Translations under genes and position numbers: made by a program | In this document: positions 1-10,000 of the stretch, piece by piece | Position numbering within the stretch: the stretch's first letter is position 1 | Layout of the letters: each line of letters begins with the position of its first letter | Assembly: GCF_027530345.1 (NCBI RefSeq) | Contig: NZ_JAPZQK010000008.1 | Location: forward strand, 186,001 to 250,000 | From: Silanimonas sp. | GTDB lineage: Bacteria > Pseudomonadota > Gammaproteobacteria > Xanthomonadales > Xanthomonadaceae | Direction of reading: 5' to 3' | Length of the DNA: 64,000 nt | The notes under the pieces: model-generated | Database searches by the model: none | Told to the model about the DNA's origin: nothing | Seen by the model: the letters and a program-made list of their open reading frames with translations, nothing else

Positions 1-647
1 GGGGGCGCGATGCCGAAGAGTTCGAGTGCCGGCAAGGCGACGAGGATGCCGGCCACGAGCCCCGCAAGCCCCGCCCATGCGGGCAGCTGCCGGTCGCGAA
101 GGATCACGAGGCCCGCCGCGATGGCCCAGATCGCGGCGAAGGCCGCGACGCCCAAGGCCTCGCCAATCGCACCGCCCCAAGCGTTGAGGGCGGCCTGCAT
201 CGTCTCGATCGCGGCGCGGCCTTCCGCCGACAGGCCGGGAGCGGCATGGGCGTCGGCCAGCACGACGCTGCCGGTCAGCCAGCGCAGGATGCCGATCGCT
301 CGCGCCAGCGCCGAGGCTGCGGCGGCGCCGATGGCGATGAGCGCCAGCGTGCCGAGCGGGCCGGGACGGGCCGCCAGTCGCACCGTCACCACGCCCGTCA
401 CGAGGAACAGCAGCGAATACCCGAGGTAGAGCCCGTAGCCCAGCCGCACCGCATCGAGTTGTTCCCGAAGCAGCGGAAGCATCTGCGATGGCGGGAAGTC
501 GAGGCTGTCCGGCCACTGGATCGCGCCGCCGAGCACGGCCATCGGGGCGAAGATGCTTAAGCCTTGCACCAGCAGGACGAGGCCCGCCATCAGAAGGAGG
601 CTCCGCGGCGGTGCATCGGCGGCGCGGGAAGGATCATGGATCGACAT
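1..647 (-). CDS. DUF4386-like multi-pass membrane protein (C-terminus cut by window edge)
   Basis: Open on the minus strand from ATG at 647 to the window edge, 215 codons without a stop, so the C-terminus is missing. The protein is very hydrophobic: a first membrane segment at about residues 17-40, another near 75-95, and further ones near 98-115 and 160-185. The central pattern (ARAIGILRWL, a later stretch ALNAWGGAIGEALG) resembles what I recall of DUF4386 membrane proteins, whose function is unknown. CGGAG lies about 7 nt before the ATG. It lies 48 nt downstream of the hydrolase gene on the same strand, so the two may be co-transcribed. The family call rests on remembered motif resemblance only. 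Confidence 0.7.
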   Translation of the reverse strand, partial: MSIHDPSRAADAPPRSLLLMAGLVLLVQGLSIFAPMAVLGGAIQWPDSLDFPPSQMLPLLREQLDAVRLGYGLYLGYSLLFLVTGVVTVRLAARPGPLGTLALIAIGAAAASALARAIGILRWLTGSVVLADAHAAPGLSAEGRAAIETMQAALNAWGGAIGEALGVAAFAAIWAIAAGLVILRDRQLPAWAGLAGLVAGILVALPALELFGIAP

Positions 648-695
648 GGGGACTCCGGTGCTCGAGGGTGGGGCGCGTGCGTCAACCGTTCTGGA

Positions 696-2030
696 CTAGC
701 GCCGTCGCAGCGTCCAATGCGCATGGTCGGCACGCCCCGACCCTTCCGGCGAGGACGCCACGCGGTCCACCTGCCGGCGATCGATCTCCGCGAGGAAGCC
801 GCCGATGCGGCGCTCCAGATCCGGGAAATGGGGATTGAACGTTGCTCGCGCGCCGGCCTCGCCGGGCGGGGGAGACTGCCGTCCGGTGCCGTACCAGACG
901 CGCGCCGACTGCTTGCAGGCCTGCACGTCGGCCTCTGCCCGGAACGGGGCGCTGCCGCAGTTCCGGTAGGTGCCTTCGAGCCCGTAGTGCGGATTGCCGG
1001 GGGCGATATGAAGGGCGAGGTGCGAGAGTCCCGCCACCCGCGACGCGACGTCGGCCGCGGGAAGCCAGATCACGCGCTCGTCCGTTCGGTCCTCCGGCTC
1101 CGCGGAGAAGTAGTTCAGGAACACGCTCCGGGGATTGACGGCCCTGGCTGCGAAGATGCGCCTATTCCCGGCGACATCGATCACCTCGTCGTCCTCGCTC
1201 TGGACCACCATCCAGGGGGACTGGAACGCCCCTTTCCCCTTCAGGCCGGACTCCATTCTGCTGAGGAGCGCCATGGTGGAGGCGATGCCGCGCGTCGGCA
1301 TCGCCTCGTACCTCGCGAATTCCTCCCGTGGGCCTGAGTCGAGCCATGGGCGGAAGGCGGAGAGCCATCGCGCTTGACGGGCGAGGAGGGACGAACTGAT
1401 GCGGTAGGCGGGCGAGACCCCGATCACTGCATCGACACTCCCGGGGGATTCGGTGGCGACGGTGACCGCAAGCGCCGCGCCGAGCGAAAAGCCGGCCACC
1501 ACGACGACATCGTTTTCCCGCCCTGCTTGCAGCACGGCGGCTTGGACGTGCCCGACCCAGTCCTTTTCGTCGACGACCATCAGGTCTGCGGGGCGGGTCC
1601 CATGCCCGGGCAGCAGAAGGACGCGTGCCTCGAAGCATTGGCGGGACAGCGACTCGGCGAGATCGCGCATGGCGAACGCGGTGTCGGACAACCCGTGGAC
1701 GAGGATCGCGATGCCTCGTGGTGTCGCGGCCCCGCATCCCGGGGCGGGTGGCCTGCGGAAGGGCGCCACCGACGCGAGTTCAGCCTCGGCCATCGACGGG
1801 TCGAAGGGCACTCGATGGGCGCGAAGTTCTGTTCTGACCGCCGCCACGTAGGCATCGAAATCGCCGACGGGCGCCAGGGCGGCGGGGTCGCTCCAGCCGC
1901 TGCTCACGAGTTCCGATGCCGGCGCCACGGCTCCGTCCGAAGCGCATCCGGACAACAGCGCGAAGAGCAGGATGCCGGCGGCGGTCGTGGACCGGCGTCC
2001 CCGACCGTTTCCTGCGCGAGACATGGACAT
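696..2030 (-). CDS. Alpha/beta-hydrolase lipoprotein
   Basis: 444 residues. A positively charged N-terminus, hydrophobic segment and lipobox LLSGC predict lipidation at Cys29, so the enzyme should sit on the outer face of the inner membrane or in the outer membrane. Alpha/beta-hydrolase signs follow in order: oxyanion-side HG at 112-113, nucleophile elbow GFSLG with Ser182, an acidic segment SEDD near 279-282 that can supply the Asp, and His337 in GLSH. The overall plan resembles esterase/lysophospholipase-like hydrolases, but no substrate can be read. It is transcribed divergently from a LysR-type regulator (128 nt apart), the usual arrangement for a regulator controlling its neighbour. A DUF4386-like membrane protein gene follows downstream. 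Confidence 0.8.
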   Translation of the reverse strand: MSMSRAGNGRGRRSTTAAGILLFALLSGCASDGAVAPASELVSSGWSDPAALAPVGDFDAYVAAVRTELRAHRVPFDPSMAEAELASVAPFRRPPAPGCGAATPRGIAILVHGLSDTAFAMRDLAESLSRQCFEARVLLLPGHGTRPADLMVVDEKDWVGHVQAAVLQAGRENDVVVVAGFSLGAALAVTVATESPGSVDAVIGVSPAYRISSSLLARQARWLSAFRPWLDSGPREEFARYEAMPTRGIASTMALLSRMESGLKGKGAFQSPWMVVQSEDDEVIDVAGNRRIFAARAVNPRSVFLNYFSAEPEDRTDERVIWLPAADVASRVAGLSHLALHIAPGNPHYGLEGTYRNCGSAPFRAEADVQACKQSARVWYGTGRQSPPPGEAGARATFNPHFPDLERRIGGFLAEIDRRQVDRVASSPEGSGRADHAHWTLRRR

Positions 2031-2158
2031 GCGTCATTCCCCAAGGCTTTGATGGCAACGAGCGTCACTTGGGCGATCGATGTGGATCAAGACGCAAACG
2101 TGCATGGCTGGATTGCAATGTATGCTCGCCTCTCGCGAAGAGTTCGGGGCTTTTTCCG

Positions 2159-3061
2159 GTGGGTGAGTCAGACTTCGATTGGACCCTGATCCGGTCCTTC
2201 CTTGCCGTGATGGAGGCCGGTAGCCTCCTGGGGGCGTCGAGGCGTCTTCATGCGTCCCAGCCCACGATCGGGAGGCATGTCGCGCAGTTGGAAGCACAGC
2301 TGGGATGTGCGCTGTTCGAGCGTACCGGCCGTGGCCTTGCGCCCACTCGGGTGGCGTACCGGATCGCCGAGGACGCGCAGCGGATGGCGGAGGGTGCGCA
2401 CGGCGTCGCCCGCGCGATTGCCGGCACCCGCCAGAATGTCTCCGGGTCGGTGCGGATCAGCGCCAGCCAGACCATGGCTTTCGTCGTCCTGCCCGAGATC
2501 ATCGGCAGGTTGAGGGCCGCGAACCCGCAGATCCAGGTGGAGCTCCAGGCCACCGACACGGTGGCGAACCTGCTCCGCCGGGAGGCGGACATCGCGGTCC
2601 GGATGGTGATGCCCGAGCAGGGCAGCTTGATCGCCCGCAAGCTGGGGACGTCCAAGATCGGCGCCTATGCGTCCCGTGACTACGTCCTGCGTCGCGGCCA
2701 GCCGGTCGCGCCGCCGGAGCTGCTCCAGCACGACCTCATCGGGCTGATCGATGACGATGTGATCCTGCGGGGATTCGCGGCGGGTGGCATCCCGGCCACG
2801 CGCGAGAGCTTTGCGGTGAGGACCGACGATCCCCTGGTGGTGTGGCAACTGGTCCGGGCGGGGCTGGGGATCGGGTTCCTCGCCGACAAGGTCGCCAAGA
2901 GGGATCCGTCGCTGGTTCAACTGATTCCCGAGGTGGGGCCGACGATGCCGGTCTGGCTCGTCGTCCACAACGAGATCCGCGGCAACCCTGCGATCAAGGT
3001 GGTCTTCGATTTCCTTGCCGCCGAGTTGGAGCGCGAATTGGCGCCGGTGCGGGTCGGCTGA
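2159..3061 (+). CDS. LysR-family transcriptional regulator
   Basis: 300 residues from GTG at 2159, the only plausible start close to the conserved helix-turn-helix; longer in-frame extensions are atypical for the family. The N-terminal winged HTH is clear (residues about 5-62: FLAVMEAGSLLGASRRL, then SQPTIGRHVAQLE). The rest, about 90-295, is the periplasmic-binding-like effector domain in the short AaeR/DsdC-like form with a VRMVMP-type strand. It faces the hydrolase lipoprotein gene across a 128-nt region and probably regulates it; the inducer is unknown. The start is uncertain because no strong ribosome-binding site precedes the GTG. Confidence 0.85.
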   Translation: MGESDFDWTLIRSFLAVMEAGSLLGASRRLHASQPTIGRHVAQLEAQLGCALFERTGRGLAPTRVAYRIAEDAQRMAEGAHGVARAIAGTRQNVSGSVRISASQTMAFVVLPEIIGRLRAANPQIQVELQATDTVANLLRREADIAVRMVMPEQGSLIARKLGTSKIGAYASRDYVLRRGQPVAPPELLQHDLIGLIDDDVILRGFAAGGIPATRESFAVRTDDPLVVWQLVRAGLGIGFLADKVAKRDPSLVQLIPEVGPTMPVWLVVHNEIRGNPAIKVVFDFLAAELERELAPVRVG

Positions 3062-3171
3062 CGCGGCCTCCCTCCCCAAGTCAAGGTCGCATAGCTGGGT
3101 TGCAGCGCTTGGCAATAGCGCATCAAGCAGGAGCCGATGAAGCTTCGGCGACCCCCAGCGAGGCCATTGCC

Positions 3172-3993
3172 ATGAGCCATTCTTCCTTGTTCCGCGTGAC
3201 TCCCCTGATCCTCCTCTCGATGGCTGCGATCCTTTCCGGCTGCGCCACGGCCCCGAAAGGGGGGGCGGGAAGCCTGATCGGCTCGGACGCTCGACTCGAG
3301 ATCGAGCGGGATCGCCCCCAGTCCTCCCGGCAGCAACGCATCGACCGCGCTGCGATCGCCGAGGCGAGGACCCTCCGTATCGCACCGGCCCGCTTTGCGG
3401 ACGGCGCCGATACGGCCCTTTCGCCCCGCGAGCGCGAAGTGATCCTTGCGGGCGTGGGTCGCGCGCTGTGTTCGAGAACCGCTCCTTACTTCCAGATCGT
3501 CGCCGCGGACGAGCCCGCCGACATCGTGCTGGCGAGCGAGATCACTGGCATTGGCTTGACCAATCGGGGTGCGGCGGGCGCCTCGTTGGTCGTGGGCGCA
3601 CTCTCGCCGATCCCGTTCACCCCGAGGCTGCCCGCGGGCATGGGCGGACTCAGCGCGGATGTCGTCGCCAGCGCGGCGGATGGGGCCCGCGTTCTCGAGT
3701 TCCGCTGGGCGCAGGGCGCCAATGCCTTCACCACCGATGCAACGCCATCGCGGCTCGGTGATGCCTATGCGCTCACCGACGTGCTCGCACGCGACGTGAG
3801 GCGCCTCCTCCGTGACGAGGGCGACGGACGGCGCCGCGAGCGCGTCGATGCGCCCGTACGCCGCCGAAGCAAGGAGGCCTGTCTCGCCTCCTTCGGTCGC
3901 ATCGAGGCCGGTAAGCGGTTGGCGCGTCTTGCGTTGCCGCTCACCCCGGAGTTCGTCGAAGCCAAGGCCGGCGGGGGCGACTCGGGAAGGTGA
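3172..3993 (+). CDS. DUF3313-like lipoprotein
   Basis: 273 residues. Signal peptide with lipobox ILSGC and lipidation at Cys24. The mature part has a region (about 95-215) with alternating strands: an ADIVLASEITGIGLTNRG stretch, a run of small residues, then a DVVASAADGARVLEFRW strand pair. This resembles DUF3313-type predicted outer-membrane lipoproteins of unknown function. The C-terminal 60 residues are Arg/Lys-rich and probably disordered. The ATG was chosen because it starts the signal peptide directly. It stands alone, 110 nt after the LysR gene and 111 nt before the LytTR gene. Confidence 0.65.
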   Translation: MSHSSLFRVTPLILLSMAAILSGCATAPKGGAGSLIGSDARLEIERDRPQSSRQQRIDRAAIAEARTLRIAPARFADGADTALSPREREVILAGVGRALCSRTAPYFQIVAADEPADIVLASEITGIGLTNRGAAGASLVVGALSPIPFTPRLPAGMGGLSADVVASAADGARVLEFRWAQGANAFTTDATPSRLGDAYALTDVLARDVRRLLRDEGDGRRRERVDAPVRRRSKEACLASFGRIEAGKRLARLALPLTPEFVEAKAGGGDSGR

Positions 3994-4069
3994 GATCCTG
4001 CGGTTCGTGGACGTCGTGCCGAGGCACACGGAACAAGGGACGAGGCCCGGTGCCCCTTCCGCGTGCGCC

Positions 4070-4075
4070 TATACT
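4070..4075 (+). promoter_or_regulatory. -10 hexamer upstream of the LytTR gene
   Basis: TATACT, five of six matches to the sigma-70 -10 consensus, 29 nt before the ATG at 4105. The -35 region is poor. Predicted transcript start near 4082 leaves a short leader containing the purine-rich GAGGGGG site. Confidence 0.5.
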
Positions 4076-4104
4076 GTCGCCCCTGCGATGCGAGGGGGTT
4101 CGAC

Positions 4105-4992
4105 ATGCCGCGATTGAAGGTCTGGGTCTGGTGGATCGCGGTGTCCTGCGTTCTCGCCCTTCTGCTCATGCGGACCGACTCGGACGTCGCCCTCGGCCTT
4201 CCGCCGGTCGCGGCGTTCCTGGTGTGGTTCGTGCAAGTCGCACTGGGTCTGGGCGTCGCCATCGCCGCCACGTGGTGGCTGGGCGGTTTCCGCTCCGTCG
4301 CCGCGCGCCCGCCGCTGTTTCAATTGCTTGTCGGAGGGCTCATCGGAAGCCTCGTCTTCGCGCCCTTGTCGCTGGGGCTGGAAGCGGTTTTCCCCTCGCC
4401 CGGCGAGGATTCCGCCGAAGGATGGTTGGATGCCTTGGAGCAAAGCGGCGGTGTGTTCGCGCTGGTCGCCGAGTGGCTGCAGCTCGCACCGGCCTATCTG
4501 ACGAGCTGGGCGATCCTCAATGTGCCACCGACCTTCGCCGCCGTCGGTGCGCGGGACACGGTCGCCGATCCCCCGCCCGCATCCGCTGTGTCCGAGCCGG
4601 AGCCCCAGCCCGAGCCGCAGCCCGAGGCCACGTCCGGCACGCTGTCGGCCCTTTCGAAACCGCTGCTGGCGCGGATTCCTGCCGCAATCGGGACCGATCT
4701 GGTCTTCGCGCGGTCCGACCTGCACTACCTCCAGCTGCGGACCACGCTCGGCAGCACCACCCTGCTCGGCACGATCGCCGAAATCGAAGCCGAAATGGGC
4801 GATCACGGTCTTCGCGTGCACCGCTCGTTCTGGGTCGCCCTGAGTCACGTCCGGCGCGTGCGGCGTTCGGCCAGCGGTTGGTACTGCCTGATGTCCGACC
4901 AGACCAAGGTGCCGATCAGCCGGCGACGGCTGTCGGTCGTGAAAGACAAGCTCGGGGTTGATTTCGTGCGGGATAGCCCGTCCGGCGATTGA
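4105..4992 (+). CDS. Membrane-anchored LytTR-family transcriptional regulator
   Basis: 295 residues. The N-terminal half has four membrane segments (about residues 7-24, 32-56, 68-90 and 128-150). A Pro/Glu-rich linker follows (PEPQPEPQPE near 165-175). The C-terminal 100 residues are a LytTR DNA-binding domain, recognised by the ARSDLHYLQLRT strand, the LLGTIAEIEAEM helix, the RVHRSFWVAL core and PISRRRL near the end. LytTR proteins bind paired direct repeats. Here a membrane module replaces the usual receiver domain, so the protein may sense a membrane or envelope signal itself; no partner kinase gene is adjacent. The start has GAGGGGG about 7 nt upstream. Confidence 0.85.
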   Translation: MPRLKVWVWWIAVSCVLALLLMRTDSDVALGLPPVAAFLVWFVQVALGLGVAIAATWWLGGFRSVAARPPLFQLLVGGLIGSLVFAPLSLGLEAVFPSPGEDSAEGWLDALEQSGGVFALVAEWLQLAPAYLTSWAILNVPPTFAAVGARDTVADPPPASAVSEPEPQPEPQPEATSGTLSALSKPLLARIPAAIGTDLVFARSDLHYLQLRTTLGSTTLLGTIAEIEAEMGDHGLRVHRSFWVALSHVRRVRRSASGWYCLMSDQTKVPISRRRLSVVKDKLGVDFVRDSPSGD

Positions 4993-5014
4993 CGGGCGGC
5001 CATCGCCGCCCGTC
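4991..5014. terminator. Bidirectional hairpin between convergent genes
   Basis: Perfect 10-bp inverted repeat GACGGGCGGC / GCCGCCCGTC with a CATC tetraloop. It begins inside the LytTR stop codon and ends 11 nt before the stop of the convergent hydrolase. There is no clear T-tract, so it is either a weak intrinsic terminator or an end-protecting stem. Confidence 0.6.
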
Positions 5015-5025
5015 GTTCGCGTTGT

Positions 5026-6807
5026 TCAGGGCGTCGGACAGCCCGCGTCGCGTTGCTCGCGAGCACGCTGTTCATCGCCCGTCACCGTCTCGCAGCGCCG
5101 CTGCGGGCGCGGAAGGCGTGCCAACGAGGCATCCGGCATGACCAGCCGTGCTCCGGCGACGTCCACGGTCCCGGTGGCGGGTCGCTCGAAGATCCATGCG
5201 GGGAAGCTGCTTCCCGCGATCATCAGGCCGGGCCTGCTGCCGGCGTCGAAACGATAGGCGATCGGCGAGAAGCGCACGTCGATGACCCGCCCGTGGGCCC
5301 GTGTGACCGGCGTTTCGCGCACCAGCCGGACCTCGCCGTCGGGCCGAACGTCGACGAGTTTCACCACCAGTGGCCCGCTGTAAATGCTCTTGAGGCGGAT
5401 CGTGGCCTGGATCGGCCCGGCGATCGGCAGCGTCCTGGACAGGGGGGCGCCCTGCAGCAGGCCGATGTCCGTTCGATCGAGCAGCGGTGACTGGTCCAGC
5501 ATCCCGGCCGGGGCGATGAGGTGGTTGCCGCCGAGTGTCGGCACCGGCTTCGCCGGGTCGATCTGGATCGTGGCCGTCGGCGCCTGCAGTTCCGCGATGA
5601 TGGGCCGCGCCGGGATCGGCCAAAGCGCGCTTCCCACCACCGACTCCGCACCTTCACCGGCCCAGGCGAACTGCACCTTCGGCCACCGCGTCACGTCGTT
5701 CCAGCGCTGCTTCAGCCAGAAGTCGAACCAGGTGAACATCGGGCGGATCGGCCAGAGTTCCGGCTCGTCCACGTCGTAGTGGGTCCCGTCGAGCATGATC
5801 AGCCGATCATTCCGACCCAGGCCCGAGATGCCGCGCTGGTTCCACGCCTCGATCGCGCTGTCGTGGAAGAAGTCGTGCCACAGCCCGACCTGGAGCACCG
5901 GCGCTCGAAGCCGACGGGTGACATTCCCCGCCTCCAGAAGCGGCGTCCTGGTGCGAGCGGCCAGCAAGTCCGGCCAGCGTGGCTGGAGGTCGCTGACGAT
6001 CGGGAAATCGGCGACGGGCGGCGTGGTCCACCACTCAGAGGTGGAGGCATCGCCCTCCTCGAGCGCCTCGAACAGGTCCTCAAGGCCCTCGCCCGCCATC
6101 TCTTTCAGCGCCTCGAGTTCGGTGTCGTCGATGCCCAAGCGAGCCTCATGGTCCTCGCTGCTGTCGAGCGACTGCGACAGGACGAACGGAAGCAGCGCCT
6201 CCCATTTGATGGCGCGATCCGGGAAGATCACGCCGCCGAGGAAGTCCGGGCTGGTCGCCTGCGCATAGATGGCACGGACCGACGGCCTGCCGCTGGCGGC
6301 GGCTTGCAGCGCGGCCACGCCGCTCGCCGAGTCGCCGAAGACCCCGAGCCGGTCGTTGGACCACGGTTGGGCCTCGACCCAGCGCAGCAGGGCATCGCCA
6401 TCGGCGCGCTCGTCAAGGAAGAGGCTGAACGTGCCATCGGATTCGTTGCGGCCGCGGACGAACTGGATCACGAGGGCGTAGCCCCGGTCGGTGGCTTCCG
6501 TCCAGCCGACGTCCTTCTCGTCGGCCTCGATGTCCGCGTTCGGGTGCTCTTCCGGGAAGCCGCTGACCGGCGTGAGCGGCAGGTCATAGGGGCTGCGGGT
6601 GACCAGGGTCGGCCATGGGCCGGGCCCTGTGCCGGGCAGATAGACCAGCGTCTGCAAGGTGGTCCCGTCAGGCGCGGGGACCCGGAATTCACCCACCAGG
6701 TGGCCCGCCGCGGCGCGGTGAAAGCCTGGGGGCAGGGCCATGGCCGCCGAGGCGGGAAGGCAGGCCAGGAGAAGGGCGGTGACCGCCCTTCGGATCGTGA
6801 GGTTCAT
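5026..6807 (-). CDS. Secreted CocE/NonD-family hydrolase
   Basis: 593 residues with an N-terminal signal peptide (hydrophobic core about 9-22, likely cut after AMA), so periplasmic or exported. The X-Pro dipeptidyl-peptidase / cocaine-esterase fold is indicated by the early VPAPDGTTLQTLVYLPG strand pair, the TRSPYDL segment, the GRNESDGTFSLF stretch and the nucleophile elbow GDSASG near residues 155-160. The late LDGTHYDVDEP segment can hold the catalytic His. The last ~170 residues form the jelly-roll domain of the family (ATIRLKSIYSGPLVVKLVDV). Known relatives are serine hydrolases acting on esters, beta-lactam esters or peptides; the substrate here is unknown. ATG at 6807 is the only start giving an intact signal peptide. 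Confidence 0.85.
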   Translation of the reverse strand: MNLTIRRAVTALLLACLPASAAMALPPGFHRAAAGHLVGEFRVPAPDGTTLQTLVYLPGTGPGPWPTLVTRSPYDLPLTPVSGFPEEHPNADIEADEKDVGWTEATDRGYALVIQFVRGRNESDGTFSLFLDERADGDALLRWVEAQPWSNDRLGVFGDSASGVAALQAAASGRPSVRAIYAQATSPDFLGGVIFPDRAIKWEALLPFVLSQSLDSSEDHEARLGIDDTELEALKEMAGEGLEDLFEALEEGDASTSEWWTTPPVADFPIVSDLQPRWPDLLAARTRTPLLEAGNVTRRLRAPVLQVGLWHDFFHDSAIEAWNQRGISGLGRNDRLIMLDGTHYDVDEPELWPIRPMFTWFDFWLKQRWNDVTRWPKVQFAWAGEGAESVVGSALWPIPARPIIAELQAPTATIQIDPAKPVPTLGGNHLIAPAGMLDQSPLLDRTDIGLLQGAPLSRTLPIAGPIQATIRLKSIYSGPLVVKLVDVRPDGEVRLVRETPVTRAHGRVIDVRFSPIAYRFDAGSRPGLMIAGSSFPAWIFERPATGTVDVAGARLVMPDASLARLPRPQRRCETVTGDEQRAREQRDAGCPTP

Positions 6808-7032
6808 CGTTGTTGTCCTCGTTGTGCACCCGCCGTGGGTGCTGACGTCCCGGTGGAGGTCGCCGGGCGGGGGAATGCTCGGCGGCTGGCCCGACCGCTG
6901 GTGCAGGCCGGAGCGCCGTTCTGCATGTGCGGTGCGGTGGGCGCAGCAGCGGTCGTTGACGATGCTTCCGCACCGCGTCGACGCCGTGGGCCGCGTTACG
7001 TCCGTGGTCCGGTCCGATCGGAATGCAGGCGC

Positions 7033-7038
7033 TACACT
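7033..7038 (+). promoter_or_regulatory. -10 hexamer placing the hrpA transcript start almost at the ATG
   Basis: TACACT lies 9 nt before the hrpA ATG. A start site 6-7 nt downstream of the hexamer would leave a 5' leader of only about 2-4 nt, and no Shine-Dalgarno sequence is present. The 240-nt region from 6808 to 7047 shows no other recognisable element. Confidence 0.45.
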
Positions 7039-7047
7039 GCGCGCCCC

Positions 7048-10000
7048 ATGCGCGAGCCCGCCGAAACCCCTGCCGCGCCTGCGCCCCGCGCCGCGCGCCC
7101 CGACCCGCTGGACCGCGTCCTCGCCAAGGACCGTGGCGCGCTGTTGCGCCTGCAGAAGCGGCTGGCGGAGGCCAAGGGCGAGGCGAGGGCGGCGGCGCAG
7201 CAGGCGCTGGAGCAGGCCCTGGCCCGCTCGCGCGAGGCCTTCGCCGCCCGCGAGGCCCGCTTGCCCGAGCCGCGCATCGACACCGAGCTGCCGATCGGCC
7301 GCGAGGCCGACGCGATCGTCGAACTGATCCAGAAGCACCAGGTCGTCGTCATCGCCGGCGAAACCGGTTCGGGCAAGACCACCCAGCTGCCCAAGCTCTG
7401 CCTCGCCGCCGGGCGCGGCGCCGCCGGCCTGATCGGCTGCACCCAGCCGCGCCGCATCGCCGCGCGCGCTGTGGCGAAGCGCGTGGCCGAGGAGCTGCAG
7501 GTGCCGCTGGGCAAGGAGGTCGGCTGGCAGGTGCGCTTCACCGAGCAGGTGGGCGAGGACACGCTGATCAAGTTCATGACCGACGGCATCCTGCTGGCCG
7601 AGATCCAGAAGGACCGCTACCTCTCGGCCTACGACACGATCATCGTCGACGAAGCGCACGAGCGCTCGCTGAACATCGACTTCCTCTTGGGGTACCTGAA
7701 GGGCCTGCTGCGCAAGCGCCGCGACCTCAAGCTGATCGTCACCTCGGCGACCATCGACACCGAGCGCTTCGCCCAGCATTTCGACGGCGCGCCGGTGATC
7801 AGCGTCGAGGGCCGCAGCTATCCCGTCGAGGTGCGCTACCGGCCGCTGGAGGACACCAACGCCGACGTGGCCTCGAAGCCCGATGCCGAGAAGTCGCTGT
7901 ACGAGGGCCTGCTGGCGGCCTGCGACGAGATCACGCGGGAAGACGCGCGCGGCGACGTGCTGCTGTTCCTGCCGGGCGAGCGCGAGATCCGCGAGGTGCA
8001 CCACCTTTTGGAGCGGCGCAAGTACCGCGAAACCGAAGTGTTGCCGCTGTACGCGCGGCTCTCGGCCAAGGACCAGGACCGTGTGTTCAACCCGGGGCCG
8101 AAGCGGCGGATCGTGCTCGCGACGAACGTGGCCGAGACTTCGCTGACGGTGCCGCGCATCCGCTACGTGGTCGACCCGGGCACGGCGCGCGTGAAGCGCT
8201 ACAGCCCGCGCATGAAGCTCGACCGCCTGCACATCGAGGACATCGCCCAGGCCAGCGCCGACCAGCGCAAGGGCCGCTGTGGGCGCGTGTCGTCGGGCAT
8301 CTGCTACCGCCTCTTCAGCGAGCTGGATTTCAATTCGCGCCCGCGCTACACCGACCCGGAACTGCTGCGCTCCTCGCTGGCGGGCGTGATCCTGCGGATG
8401 CTCTCGCTGGGCTTGGGCCGGGTGGAGGACTTTCCCTTCATTGACGCGCCGGACCCGCGCGCCGTGGCCGACGGCTGGCAGCAGCTCACCGAGCTCGGCG
8501 CGGTCGACAAGCACCGCCAGCTGACGCCGGTGGGCAAGCAGATGGCCGCCTTCGCGGTCGACGTGAAGCTGGCGCGCATGCTGATCGCGGCCAAGGAACG
8601 CGGCGCGCTGCGCGAGATGATCATCATCGCCAGCTTCCTCGGCCTGCAGGACCCGCGCGAACGCCCGCAGGAAGCCCGCGAGGCCGCCGACCGCGCCCAC
8701 GCCGCCTTCGCCGACGAGCGCTCGGAGTTCGTCAGCATCCTCAAGCTCTGGGACGCCTATCGCGCCGCGCATGAAGACCTCTCGCAGTCGAAGCTGCGCG
8801 ACTGGTGCAGTTCGCGCTTCCTCAACTTCCTGCGCCTACGCGAGTGGCGCGAACTGCATCGGCAGCTGATCCTCAACTGCGAGGCGCTGGGTTGGGCGCA
8901 GAACGAGGCGCCGGCCGACTATGCCGACCTGCATCGCGCGCTGCTCGCCGGTCTCGCGCTGCAGACCGGGCATCGCTCGGAGAAGGGGCTCTACGAAGCC
9001 CCGCGCAGTCGCAAGTTCGGCTTGTTCCCCGCCTCCACGCTGGCGCAAAAGCCGCCGCCGTGGTTGCTGTGCGCGACGCTGCTCGACACCGCCAAGGTCT
9101 GGGGCATCACCGCCGCGAAGATCGAGCCGGAGTGGGTGATCGATGCCGTGCCGCACCTGCTCTCGCGCCGGCACTTCGACCCGCACTGGTCGCGGCGGCA
9201 GGGCCGCGTGCAGGGTTCGGAGCAGATCGGCCTGTTTGGGCTGGTACTGCTGCCGAAGAAGCCGGTGCACTACGGCGGCCTGTACCCCGACGAAGCCCGC
9301 GAGATTTTTGTTCGACAGGGGTTGGTGACGGGCGAGATCGACACCCGCATCCCACTGGTGAAGCGCAACCTCGCCACGCTCGAACGCGCGCAGGAGGAAG
9401 AGGCGAAGCAGCGCCGCGCTGGGCTGGTCGTCGACGAGGACTGGCAGGTGCGCTGGTATCTCGACCGTCTGCCCTCCGACGTGCACAACACCGCGGCGCT
9501 CGAGGGCTGGTACGGCAAGCTCGACCCGGCGGCGCGGAAGGCGCTGGAGTGGTCGCCGGCCGACTTGATGTCGGTCGAGGGCAGCGGCGTCGAGCGCTCC
9601 CCGAAATTCCTGCCGCTGGGCGACGCGCGGCTGGCGCTGCACTACCGCTTCGAACCCGGCCACGCCGAAGACGGCGTGACGCTGGACGTGCCGTTGCACC
9701 TGCTGCCCGCGCTCGACGCCGCGCGACTCTCGTGGCTGGTGCCGGGGCTGGTGGAAGAGAAGGCCACGGAGATGATCCGCGGCCTGCCGAAGGCGCTTCG
9801 CCGCAACTTCGTGCCCGCGCCCGATTTTGCCCGCGCTTTTGCGCTGGCCTATCCGAACGGCGACGCCGACAGCCTTCCCGGGGCGTTGGGTCGCTTCCTC
9901 GCCAAGGCGACAGGCGTCGAGGTGGGAGCGCTCGACTTCGACGAGGCCGCGCTGGAGCCGCATCTGCGCATGAACCTTCGCGTTGGCGAGGCGGAAGGCC

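Noticed and set aside
5521-7047. Upstream in-frame extension of hrpA by about 500 codons
   Set aside because: Runs antisense through the CocE-type gene; HrpA length and N-terminus fit ATG 7048.
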